The notes under the pieces were generated by a model. The model worked only from the letters and a program-made list of their open reading frames with translations, did not search any database and had not been told where the DNA came from. 56,961 nucleotides of DNA from positions 1 to 56,961 of the forward strand of contig JBBKWJ010000088.1 in assembly GCA_037968895.1 (NCBI GenBank), written 5' to 3'. The position numbers were made by a program, and so were the translations under genes. The stretch is from JBBKWJ01 sp037968895 (GTDB lineage Bacteria; Actinomycetota; Acidimicrobiia; Acidimicrobiales; SZUA-35). Shown piece after piece: positions 1 through 7,036 of the stretch. Numbering within the stretch: the first letter of the stretch is position 1; every line of letters begins with the position of its first letter.

Positions 1-28
1 GGTTACGACCCAGTAGAGGGTCGTAACC
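1..28. terminator. Hairpin after lysS
   Basis: A perfect 11-base inverted repeat (GGTTACGACCC and its complement) with a 6-base loop sits 20 bases past the lysS stop codon. It is placed like a terminator for the minus-strand lysS transcript. Any U-tract would lie outside the window, so an operator or bidirectional hairpin cannot be excluded. Confidence 0.5.
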
Positions 29-48
29 CGCGTCCAGTTGCGAGGGGG

Positions 49-1473
49 TTAGAAGGTTTCGGGGCGGAGGGTGGGGAAGAGCACCACGTCGCGAATGGTG
101 GTCACGCCAGTCAGCAACATGATCAGCCGGTCGATACCTACGCCGAGCCCGCCCGTTGGCGGCAGCCCGTATTCGAGCGCCCTGAGATAGTCCTCATCAA
201 CGACCATCGCCTCGGCATCGCCCGCATCCTTCAGCACCGCTTGCGCTTCCATACGCGTGCGCTGGTCGACAGGGTCGGTGAGCTCAGAGAACGCATTGCA
301 GAGCTCTCGGCCAGCCACGATGGCTTCGAACCGCTGGGTGAGTTCTGGGTTGTCTCGATGAGCGCGAGAGAGCGGCGATACCTCAGTCGGATAGTCGATC
401 ACAAAGATCGGCTCCCACAGAGTGTGTTCGGTGGTCTTGTCGTAGATCTCGAGGATGAGTTTGCCCGGACCGTACGAGTCCTTGACCTCGACATGGTGCT
501 TGCGAGCAACCTCGCGGAGCGACTCAACGTCGTCGTCAAGACTGAGCTTGTCGCCGGTGACTTCTTCGATCAGTTCCATCATCGTTGCCCGACGCCACGG
601 GGCTTTGAGATTGAGCGACCGATCGCCGAACGTGACCTCAGTGGTGCCGACCAACTCAAGCGCCAAGTACTCAACCAGCTGCTCGACGAGCTCCATGATG
701 TCGTTGTAGTCGGCGTATGCCTGATAAAGCTCAAGCATCGTGAACTCGGGGTTGTGCCTCGTGCTCATGCCCTCGTTGCGAAAGACTCGTCCGATTTCGA
801 ACACCCGCTCGAACCCACCAGCGACGAGGCGCTTCAGATAGAGCTCGGGCGCGATACGAAGGTATAACTCGGAGTCGAGTGCATTGTGATGGGTGGTGAA
901 CGGTTCGGCCGTTGCCCCACCAGGGATGGGATGCAAGATCGGTGTTTCCACCTCCATGAAGTCACGATCTTCGAGCCACCGGCGGGTGAGCGAGATCATC
1001 TTCGATCGCATGACAAAGTTCTCACGGCTGTTTTCGGTAACCCATAGGTCGACATAGCGCTGGCGGTACCGCATGTCTTGGTCTGCAATGCCATGGAACT
1101 TGTCGGGAAATGGTCGCTTGGCCTCGGCCAGCAAGACCCAGTCTTCGACCTTGACGGACAGCTCGCCCCTCTTGGTGACCATGACTTCGCCGGTGACTCC
1201 AATCCAGTCGCCTAACGAGAGCGAGCAGTATTCATCGAACGAAGGCGTGACCTTGCCTGGGGCGAAGAGCTGGATGCGGCCAGTCGAATCCTGAAGCGTG
1301 CCAAACGCAAGCTTCCCCTGCACTCGGCGCAGCATAAGGCGCCCCGCGATTGTGACCTGCGTTCCGGTCTCTGACCCCGGTTCCAGCTCTGGGTAGGCGT
1401 CACGCAGATCGCGTGTCGTCGCCGTCGGCACAAACCGATACGGGATTTCGAGAGGGTTCGACGTATCAGACAT
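49..1473 (-). CDS. lysS: Lysyl-tRNA synthetase, class II
   Basis: Charges tRNA-Lys with lysine in the cytoplasm. The 474-residue protein has an N-terminal OB-fold anticodon-binding domain (about residues 35-140) and a class II catalytic core. Motif 2 reads FEIGRVFRNEG and motif 3 ends GVGIDRLIMLLTG near the C terminus. The open frame continues 44 codons upstream, but that part is basic low-complexity sequence overlapping the preceding gene. I therefore start at the ATG at 1473 (MSDTSNPLE), 22 bases after the upstream stop, so the two genes are probably co-transcribed. Family assignment is secure. Confidence 0.96.
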   Translation of the reverse strand: MSDTSNPLEIPYRFVPTATTRDLRDAYPELEPGSETGTQVTIAGRLMLRRVQGKLAFGTLQDSTGRIQLFAPGKVTPSFDEYCSLSLGDWIGVTGEVMVTKRGELSVKVEDWVLLAEAKRPFPDKFHGIADQDMRYRQRYVDLWVTENSRENFVMRSKMISLTRRWLEDRDFMEVETPILHPIPGGATAEPFTTHHNALDSELYLRIAPELYLKRLVAGGFERVFEIGRVFRNEGMSTRHNPEFTMLELYQAYADYNDIMELVEQLVEYLALELVGTTEVTFGDRSLNLKAPWRRATMMELIEEVTGDKLSLDDDVESLREVARKHHVEVKDSYGPGKLILEIYDKTTEHTLWEPIFVIDYPTEVSPLSRAHRDNPELTQRFEAIVAGRELCNAFSELTDPVDQRTRMEAQAVLKDAGDAEAMVVDEDYLRALEYGLPPTGGLGVGIDRLIMLLTGVTTIRDVVLFPTLRPETF

Positions 1474-1495
1474 GGTTCTCAGACGTTGGGGACGG

Positions 1496-2098
1496 TTACT
1501 GGGCGACCTGATCGGACTCGTCACCGATTTCTTCGCCAATTTCTTCGCCGATTTCTTCGACAACTGGCGGCGGAGTTGGTGGCAGTGTGATCGGATTGAG
1601 CGCAATCTCTTCGGCTACAGAGATAAGCCCGCGGCCAGTTGGCCCAAGCTGACGTTCGAGCAAGCGCTCAGTAATGATGATGGTCTCTGTTGCGTTCTTG
1701 ACCATGCCAGACCAGCGCAAGTAGCCACCCATGAGTCCAGCGAGTCGATCGTTTACCTCATCAAGGTGAAGCAGCAGAGTTCGACCTTCACCGAGCAAAC
1801 GGCCGAGCTCGGTGTAGATCTGGGTCAGAGCGATGTCGGTGTCGATCGACGGGGAAAATGGCCAGTGCTTCCACGGCATACCCAGTTCGTCGTAGCTGTG
1901 CAGATTGTGGTCTGAAGGGATCAACGAGACCACAAATGAGAACCGGTTCTCTCGAATCCAGATGATCTCTTCTTGGCGCCTGACCCGACGATGATTTCCG
2001 CCGTAGCCTCCTGGCCGTTCGCAAATCGCCAGCTTCCCAGCAATGATCCAACGGAAATGTCGGGGTTCGATCCCCTGTGCCCACTTCCCTTTGGCCAT
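1496..2098 (-). CDS. Phosphatase-fold protein lacking the catalytic Cys
   Basis: A 200-residue protein with no signal peptide. Its middle resembles dual-specificity phosphatases: a FVVSLIPS strand, a PWKHWPF segment, then LLLHLDEVNDRLAGLMGGYL, where active enzymes have HCxxGxxRTGxxxxxYL. His and Arg are kept, but the nucleophilic Cys is Leu and the loop Gly is Val. This suggests a pseudophosphatase or binding protein (inference). The C terminus is acidic with a repeated EEIG unit. The start at MAKGKWAQG is chosen because upstream residues look non-coding and a GGA-rich stretch precedes it. It lies between tilS and lysS, probably in one operon. Function unknown. Confidence 0.75.
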   Translation of the reverse strand: MAKGKWAQGIEPRHFRWIIAGKLAICERPGGYGGNHRRVRRQEEIIWIRENRFSFVVSLIPSDHNLHSYDELGMPWKHWPFSPSIDTDIALTQIYTELGRLLGEGRTLLLHLDEVNDRLAGLMGGYLRWSGMVKNATETIIITERLLERQLGPTGRGLISVAEEIALNPITLPPTPPPVVEEIGEEIGEEIGDESDQVAQ

Positions 2099-2243
2099 TC
2101 CAGTACGTCCTTCCAATGCGTCCTTGCAACAATCAACGCGTGATTGCCTCGGACAGCTCTGCTTCCCGAGCGGGAGCATGAGACCTCAGAGCGTAGCGTC
2201 TGATCACTGGCAGTCGGCCAGACATTTTGCCGCAGCTTCCCAG

Positions 2244-3128
2244 CTAGGTAACTGGTCCCCGGTTGATCGTCAACACGCCTTGGCTACGAGACACTCTTCG
2301 GCCTCCGGCGACTTCGCACGCAACGGCCTCATGGTTGACCACGCGCCAGACGCGTTCAAGGTCTGCACTACTCGGGGCATATCCATCAACCGAGAGCCAT
2401 CGGCGGAGCGCTTCGTGGGCCAGAGGAGGGGCTATCGCCCGTAACGCGGCGCAGTCAGTGGCGTCGATTCCGTTCGCTGTCTCGACCACGAAGTCGCTGA
2501 GTGAGCGAAGATGGTCGCTCGAACGGGCGAGCAGCGGAACCGTGTCGCGGCTGGCGATCTCGTTCATTAGAGGCAACAGCTCATGACGAATACGGTTGCG
2601 CACAAACCGAGGATCGTAGTTGGAAGGGTCAGCGACTGGGTCGAGGCCGAGGACTCGACAAAGCTCCACGGTCTCAGAACGCCGCAGCCCGAGAATTGGA
2701 TGACGGAACCCAGGCCGCATGGCCGCCAGGCCCTGAGATCCGGCGCCTCGCACCAGGTTGATCAGCACGGTCTCGGCCTGGTCGTCCAGGGTGTGACCCG
2801 TCATTGCGTCGTCGCCGAGCACCCCGTGCCTGGCCGCCCTCGCCCGTGCTTCAAGATCCGAACCGGGGGCAATAGCGACTGACTCAGACCGGAAAGAAGC
2901 ACCGAACCGACGTGCGGCGTCGGCAACAACATCGGCCTCAGTTGCCGATTCTGGCCGTAGGCCATGATCAACGTGCACTGCGGTGACCACGAGGTCAGCC
3001 GAGCACGACAGGGCAAGCAGGGCAAGGGAGTCAGCACCGCCGGAGACAGCGCAGGTCACCGCACGTCCGGCTGGCGGGAAGGTGCTCCGGCCGAGGAGAT
3101 CGTCGGTTAGCTGTTTCGAGCGATCCAC
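2244..3128 (-). CDS. tilS: tRNA(Ile)-lysidine synthase
   Basis: Modifies C34 of the tRNA-Ile CAU anticodon to lysidine using ATP and lysine, so that AUA is read as isoleucine. The 294-residue protein carries the PP-loop ATP-pyrophosphatase motif SGGADSLALL near residue 30, followed by HVDHGLRPES and a GHTLDDQAET segment, all typical of TilS. It is of the short type. The GTG start at 3128 lies 22 bases inside the preceding metalloprotease gene. The metalloprotease-tilS order is common in actinobacteria, where ftsH and hpt often follow; here a phosphatase-like gene and lysS follow instead. Confidence 0.93.
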   Translation of the reverse strand: MDRSKQLTDDLLGRSTFPPAGRAVTCAVSGGADSLALLALSCSADLVVTAVHVDHGLRPESATEADVVADAARRFGASFRSESVAIAPGSDLEARARAARHGVLGDDAMTGHTLDDQAETVLINLVRGAGSQGLAAMRPGFRHPILGLRRSETVELCRVLGLDPVADPSNYDPRFVRNRIRHELLPLMNEIASRDTVPLLARSSDHLRSLSDFVVETANGIDATDCAALRAIAPPLAHEALRRWLSVDGYAPSSADLERVWRVVNHEAVACEVAGGRRVSRSQGVLTINRGPVT

Positions 3129-4195
3129 AGCTCTGGCTGGCGGATCTCGTCAATTGATGGCAGCGCCTCTGGCCCAGACCACACGAGGTCAAAGAGCTCT
3201 CGTCCTCCGGCCGTTTCGACGGCTTCGACGAATTTCTCGCCTTCTTCGTACTGAGCCATCTTGGCTTCCATGCCGGTCAACCGTTGGACCACTTTCGCCA
3301 ACCCGTTTGGGTTCTTTCGACGAGCCGACATGATTCGAGAGAAGCGGGCTTGGCTTGGAATGAGGTGAGTGGCCGCACGATCCATTGTGATGTCGCCATG
3401 ACCTTCTAGCAGGCTCATGAGCCCAGTCATCTTGTCGAGCGTCGCTTTCTGATCGGGGGTTGCAAACAGCGCGCCGAGTCCGCCGTCTTTGAGAGTGGCC
3501 CGATCGGGATCGCCTTTTCGGCGCTGTTCAACGAGGTTCTTGACCGTCTCGGTCATCCGCTTAGGGTCGGGATCGACTGCATCGAGGAGTTCGTTTACCA
3601 ACGATAAGAAGTAGGGCCGAAGCCAAGGGACGCCGGTGAACTGAGCCCGGTGAGTGCACTCATGCACGGCGATCCAGAGACGGAACTCCCGAGGTGAGAA
3701 GCCGTAACGCTCCTCTAACCCGATGATGTTTGGGCCAACGTAGTAGACCCAGTCTTGATCTTCGGGGCGCTCGTCTTCGATGACTAAGAGATCGTATTGC
3801 CCGAGGACGCGGCCCGACATCCAGCCAAGCAATGCACCGACCTCGGCGCCAGCCACCTTAGGGCCTGCTAAATCGGAGACCGGCTCAAGAACACGACTGA
3901 ACCAGCCCGGTTCTTCATCGTCGTCGCCAAAGCTCTCAAGCAGAGGTCGCAGCAGTCGGTCAAAGCTAGACAGATTGGCGTCGACCCATCCAGCCCGGTC
4001 GGTCGCCTTGGCTCGAGCCGCCCCAGACAACGATCGGAGTCCGGTCTCGTCAGCGACGAGTTCTTCGGCAATCGGCGTCAGCTCAAGGAAATCGTCTTCA
4101 AGCGAGCCCCACGTTGACGGCGTGGCGTACGGTTTGTTTGCCGCCATTCGAGCGGCGATCTTGCGAGCGAGATCCCAGTCGACGGTGTCGGTCAC
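3107..4195 (-). CDS. Zincin_2-family metalloprotease (DUF2342)
   Basis: A 362-residue putative zinc metallopeptidase of the actinobacterial family once called coenzyme F420 biosynthesis-associated protein. The HExxH motif is HECTH at about residues 178-182, inside LWIAVHECTHRAQF, followed by a long helical C-terminal region. No signal peptide is present. Its substrate is unknown. I start at GTG 4195 because it overlaps the stop codon of the upstream microprotein in the sequence TAGTG, a classic coupling arrangement. A longer in-frame extension to 4309 is just that microprotein's DNA read in the wrong frame. Confidence 0.88.
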   Translation of the reverse strand: MTDTVDWDLARKIAARMAANKPYATPSTWGSLEDDFLELTPIAEELVADETGLRSLSGAARAKATDRAGWVDANLSSFDRLLRPLLESFGDDDEEPGWFSRVLEPVSDLAGPKVAGAEVGALLGWMSGRVLGQYDLLVIEDERPEDQDWVYYVGPNIIGLEERYGFSPREFRLWIAVHECTHRAQFTGVPWLRPYFLSLVNELLDAVDPDPKRMTETVKNLVEQRRKGDPDRATLKDGGLGALFATPDQKATLDKMTGLMSLLEGHGDITMDRAATHLIPSQARFSRIMSARRKNPNGLAKVVQRLTGMEAKMAQYEEGEKFVEAVETAGGRELFDLVWSGPEALPSIDEIRQPELWIARNS

Positions 4196-4326
4196 TACTG
4201 CTTCTTCGGATACCCGGGACTCTTCACCTTGATGAAGTACCCGGCAATCACTGCAACCACGAGGAAAAACGAACTTGCAGCGAGAATGAACCCGATCCAA
4301 TAATGCCAAACAACAGCCAAAAGCAT
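4195..4326 (-). CDS. 43-residue single-pass membrane microprotein
   Basis: A short frame encodes 43 residues: MLLAVVWHYWIG, then a strongly hydrophobic helix (about residues 10-31) and a basic tail ending SPGYPKKQ. Three observations support it. A TACACT hexamer lies 7 bases before the ATG. The stop overlaps the metalloprotease start as TAGTG. The composition is that of a genuine transmembrane segment with a positive cytoplasmic tail. It may anchor or regulate the metalloprotease translated from the same mRNA (inference). Confidence 0.7.
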   Translation of the reverse strand: MLLAVVWHYWIGFILAASSFFLVVAVIAGYFIKVKSPGYPKKQ

Positions 4327-4333
4327 GAAGGCG

Positions 4334-4339
4334 AGTGTA
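4334..4339 (-). promoter_or_regulatory. -10 element, leaderless type (microprotein)
   Basis: TACACT on the minus strand, 7 bases before the ATG at 4326, with no Shine-Dalgarno sequence between. It would drive the microprotein, metalloprotease and probably tilS. Confidence 0.55.
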
Positions 4340-4423
4340 GACCGAGAATTGGCGTTCACCGAACTGATAGCAGGATTACCCGACGACGAGTTGACGGCGA
4401 CAAGGTGATGACACCACCGTGCG

Positions 4424-4693
4424 TTACGTGTCTGACTCGGCCTCGCACGCCTTCAGGGCCTCAAGGACACGGGCTCGCACGGTGTCAGGCAATTCGCTCT
4501 GACAGGTCGTACTGATCAGGCGCTGCAGACTCTCGTGGAAACCAAAAACGTCGAGACAGGGGGCGCAGGCCTCGAGATGCTGCTTGATCGAACCCCGGTC
4601 GGAACCCTCGGTCCACCCGTCGACGTAGGAATAGAGCTCGGCAAGCGCCTTCTCGCAGTCGACGTCGCCGCCACAACCCAGTTGATCACTCAT
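4424..4693 (-). CDS. rsrA: Zinc anti-sigma factor, RsrA type
   Basis: An 89-residue redox-sensing anti-sigma factor. It has the ZAS signature HLEACAPC (HxxxCxxC) near residues 39-46, an upstream Cys in DVDCEKALAELYSY and a further Cys in ISTTCQSE, matching the RsrA pattern of Streptomyces. In that family the reduced, zinc-bound form sequesters SigR, and disulfide stress releases it. The ATG overlaps the sigma factor stop by 4 bases (ATGA), so the pair is translationally coupled. Role in thiol stress is inferred from family and pairing. Confidence 0.9.
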   Translation of the reverse strand: MSDQLGCGGDVDCEKALAELYSYVDGWTEGSDRGSIKQHLEACAPCLDVFGFHESLQRLISTTCQSELPDTVRARVLEALKACEAESDT

Positions 4694-5271
4694 TTTGCTA
4701 CCTCGGACGGTGCTGGCGCATCGGTCAGTCCACGAGCCGACGCAAACTCATACAACGACCGTTGGAGCGATTTTCTTCCCCGATGGAGTCGACTCATCAC
4801 CGTGCCAATCGGAATATCGAGGATTTCAGCGATCTCTTTGTAGCTAAAACCCTCTACATCAGCGAGCAGAACGGCCATTCGATACGTATCTGGCAAGGCA
4901 TCAACTGCGTTGACTACTTCGCTATCGCTGAACAGATCCATGAGCTCGTCTTCGGCCGACCGGCCAAATTCGGAGGGATTATGAAGCTTCTTATAGAGAT
5001 AAAGATCGTCGATGTCGTTGAGTTCGGTCTCATCAGGACGCCGCGAACGCGATCGATACCGGTTGATGTGCGCATTGGTCAGAATCCGAAACAGCCAGGC
5101 GCGCAGGTTGGTGCCTGTTTTGAAGGTTGCGTAGCTCCGGAACGCCCGGAGGTATGTCTCTTGCACGAGGTCTTCGGCATCGGACTTGTTGCCAGACAGT
5201 CGCATCGCGGTGGAGTACAGCGAGGCCATGAACGGCTCAGTGTCCGCTACGAACGTTGCCTGGTCAGCCAT
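4690..5271 (-). CDS. sigR: ECF sigma factor, SigR/SigH type
   Basis: A 193-residue sigma factor for the thiol-oxidative stress response. Region 2 contains the DAEDLVQETYLRAFRSY helix and NLRAWLFRILTNAHIN, as in SigR/SigH, and region 4 has FSYKEIAEILDIPIGTVMSRLHRGR. It directly precedes its anti-sigma factor. No SigR-type promoter (GGAAT...GTT) is visible: the start lies only 35 bases after a tRNA-Thr gene on the same strand, so it may be transcribed from the tRNA promoter. No clear ribosome-binding site precedes the ATG. Confidence 0.92.
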   Translation of the reverse strand: MADQATFVADTEPFMASLYSTAMRLSGNKSDAEDLVQETYLRAFRSYATFKTGTNLRAWLFRILTNAHINRYRSRSRRPDETELNDIDDLYLYKKLHNPSEFGRSAEDELMDLFSDSEVVNAVDALPDTYRMAVLLADVEGFSYKEIAEILDIPIGTVMSRLHRGRKSLQRSLYEFASARGLTDAPAPSEVAK

Positions 5272-5306
5272 CGAGTGGCGCTGACGCTGTATGGAGGATG
5301 GACACG

Positions 5307-5379
5307 AGCCCGAACCGAGAATTGAACTCGGGACCTATTCATTACGAGTGAATCGCTCTACCGACTGAGCTATCCGGGC
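5307..5379 (-). tRNA. tRNA-Thr (CGT)
   Basis: A complete cloverleaf of 73 bases: acceptor GCCCGGA/TTCGGGC with one G-U, D stem GCTC/GAGC, anticodon stem ATTCA/TGAAT with loop CTCGTAA, T stem CCGAG/CTCGG. The anticodon CGT reads ACG (Thr). CCA is not encoded. Confidence 0.95.
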
Positions 5380-5388
5380 GGAGCCGAC

Positions 5389-5394
5389 AGCCTA
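5389..5394 (-). promoter_or_regulatory. -10 element for tRNA-Thr (and perhaps sigR)
   Basis: TAGGCT, 9 bases before the first base of tRNA-Thr. Its first three bases are the holB stop codon. No good -35 is seen. Confidence 0.4.
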
Positions 5395-6435
5395 GCGACT
5401 GGAATCAAGGCGCAACAACAACGACTGCAGAAGCAGAGGCTCGTTGGGGTTCCGCACCAAGGCCTCGGTGGCGTCGCGAATGGCGTCGAGTTTCTCGAAT
5501 GCAACCGGATCGTTGCCGGCGACAAGCACATCGCGGTAGTGCCTGGCGAGAGTGGCAAAACCAAAGCGCAACTCGTCGGTCCGCATTCGACGCACCTCTC
5601 GTTTGTGTTTTGCGATCAGCTCGGACCGGCCGGACCCTCGCTCCCCCAACCGTTCCGCCCGCTCGTCAAGCTCTTCGAGTTCGATCGCCTGCTTGGCTTC
5701 AAGCGGGCCCTGGGCCGCTCCGATTGCGTCTCGCACCTGATGCACGAGTTCGACCGCAGTAGCCCCGGTGCCGTTGAGACGGTGCGGTATGTCCTGCCAC
5801 AACTCGGCTCTAATCGCGAGCGCATCGTCGGTTGCGAGTAGTCGGGCGCGGCCGACATCGCCACCTGATGCCGACGCTGCGGCGAACGCTCGGCCTGGGT
5901 CCACCCCACTCGACGTCAGCAGATCGACAATGCTTTGCACCGACACGGGCGAGAACTCGACCGTCACGCAGCGGCTTTCGATCGTGACTAACTCGGGGCG
6001 AATCTCTTCGGCCAACAGTACGAACACGACAGTTGCTGGCGGTTCTTCGATGACTTTGAGTAGCTTCCCGATAGTGGCCTCGACGAGCATCTCGACGGTC
6101 CGAATGACGAGGACTTTGCGGGCGCCTTCAACCGGCGATGTTGAGGCTGCGGCGATTATGGCCTCGGCCTCTTCGACTCGATACGCGGCGCCCTGTGGCT
6201 CGAAAATCTGGAGGTCGGGATGCGACCCGGCAAGCGCAAGACGTCGATCTCGGTCTGCGGCATCGCCATCCTTTTCGTGCGAAAGCAGCAGCGCCGCGAA
6301 GCCCCGGGCTGCAGCCTCGTTGCCTGAGCCGCGCGGGCCGAGGAACAGATAGGCGTGCACCGGCGACTCAGCGGCTTTGGTGAGGCGAGTAACGGCTGCA
6401 TCCTGGCCAATGACGTCAGCGAAGGGCTCGATCAT
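5392..6435 (-). CDS. holB: DNA polymerase III delta-prime subunit
   Basis: Clamp-loader subunit of the replicative polymerase. The 347-residue protein has an N-terminal AAA+ fold beginning FADVIGQDAAVTRL and a P-loop-like GPRGSGNEA in which the Walker A lysine is replaced by Asn, as expected for the non-ATP-binding delta-prime subunit. A VIEEPPATVVFVLL segment matches the sensor region of clamp loaders. The C-terminal half is helical. Its ATG overlaps the tmk stop by 4 bases, so tmk and holB are one operon, a common bacterial pairing. Confidence 0.9.
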   Translation of the reverse strand: MIEPFADVIGQDAAVTRLTKAAESPVHAYLFLGPRGSGNEAAARGFAALLLSHEKDGDAADRDRRLALAGSHPDLQIFEPQGAAYRVEEAEAIIAAASTSPVEGARKVLVIRTVEMLVEATIGKLLKVIEEPPATVVFVLLAEEIRPELVTIESRCVTVEFSPVSVQSIVDLLTSSGVDPGRAFAAASASGGDVGRARLLATDDALAIRAELWQDIPHRLNGTGATAVELVHQVRDAIGAAQGPLEAKQAIELEELDERAERLGERGSGRSELIAKHKREVRRMRTDELRFGFATLARHYRDVLVAGNDPVAFEKLDAIRDATEALVRNPNEPLLLQSLLLRLDSSR

Positions 6436-7034
6436 TGGAGGTCAAGCCGTGGCGCGACGGCCTCCCACACTGCAGCCGCGACCTCATCGACGGAACCGCT
6501 TGCCGTGACAATGACCCATCGGTCAGGCTGGTCCGCCATGAGCGCTCGATAGGTGTCGCGAGCCCTCTGCTGAAACGTGTTGCCTTCGGCTTCAAGTCGG
6601 TCGGGTTCCCGCTCGGTGCGCGTACCTGCGACGCCGATGTCGAGGTCGAGATAAATGAGGAGATCGGGCCAGCGGCCGTCAATCGCCCAGTCGTTGATCG
6701 AGCGAACTGAGTCAACCCCGAGCTCGCGACCACCGCCTTGGTATGCAAGCGATGAGTAGGCCGACCGGTCAGACACTACGTGGCGTCCCGCCGCGAGCGC
6801 AGGCTCGACGACCTCGGCGAGATGCTGAGCCCGATCGGCCGCCATCAGGAGCGTCTCGGCTCGCGGATTCACTGCCGACCTGTCATTCTCGAGCAAGAGT
6901 TGACGGAGCTCAGCCCCGAGTGGGGTTCCCCCCGGCTCACGAGTGAGCACGGCGTCGAGTCGCGCGGCCAAAAGCTGTGCTTGAGTGCTTTTGCCAGACC
7001 AATCGACGCCCTCAAAGGCGATGTACTTCGCCAC
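6432..7034 (-). CDS. tmk: Thymidylate kinase
   Basis: Phosphorylates dTMP to dTDP. The 200-residue protein starts with the P-loop FEGVDWSGKSTQ, followed by the TREPGGTPLG motif, the DRS-Y nucleotide-binding motif (SDRSAYSSLAYQGGGR) and a YLDLDI strand. Length is normal. It begins 2 bases after the topA stop and overlaps holB by 4 bases, giving a topA-tmk-holB operon that unites DNA topology, dTTP supply and replication. Confidence 0.95.
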   Translation of the reverse strand: MAKYIAFEGVDWSGKSTQAQLLAARLDAVLTREPGGTPLGAELRQLLLENDRSAVNPRAETLLMAADRAQHLAEVVEPALAAGRHVVSDRSAYSSLAYQGGGRELGVDSVRSINDWAIDGRWPDLLIYLDLDIGVAGTRTEREPDRLEAEGNTFQQRARDTYRALMADQPDRWVIVTASGSVDEVAAAVWEAVAPRLDLQ

Positions 7035-7036
7035 GG

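Noticed and set aside
1474..1605. A 44-residue N-terminal extension of LysS
   Set aside because: It is basic low-complexity sequence (repeated SKKSAKKLAKK) that is the complement-frame reading of the upstream gene's EEIG repeat, and family alignment begins at the internal Met.
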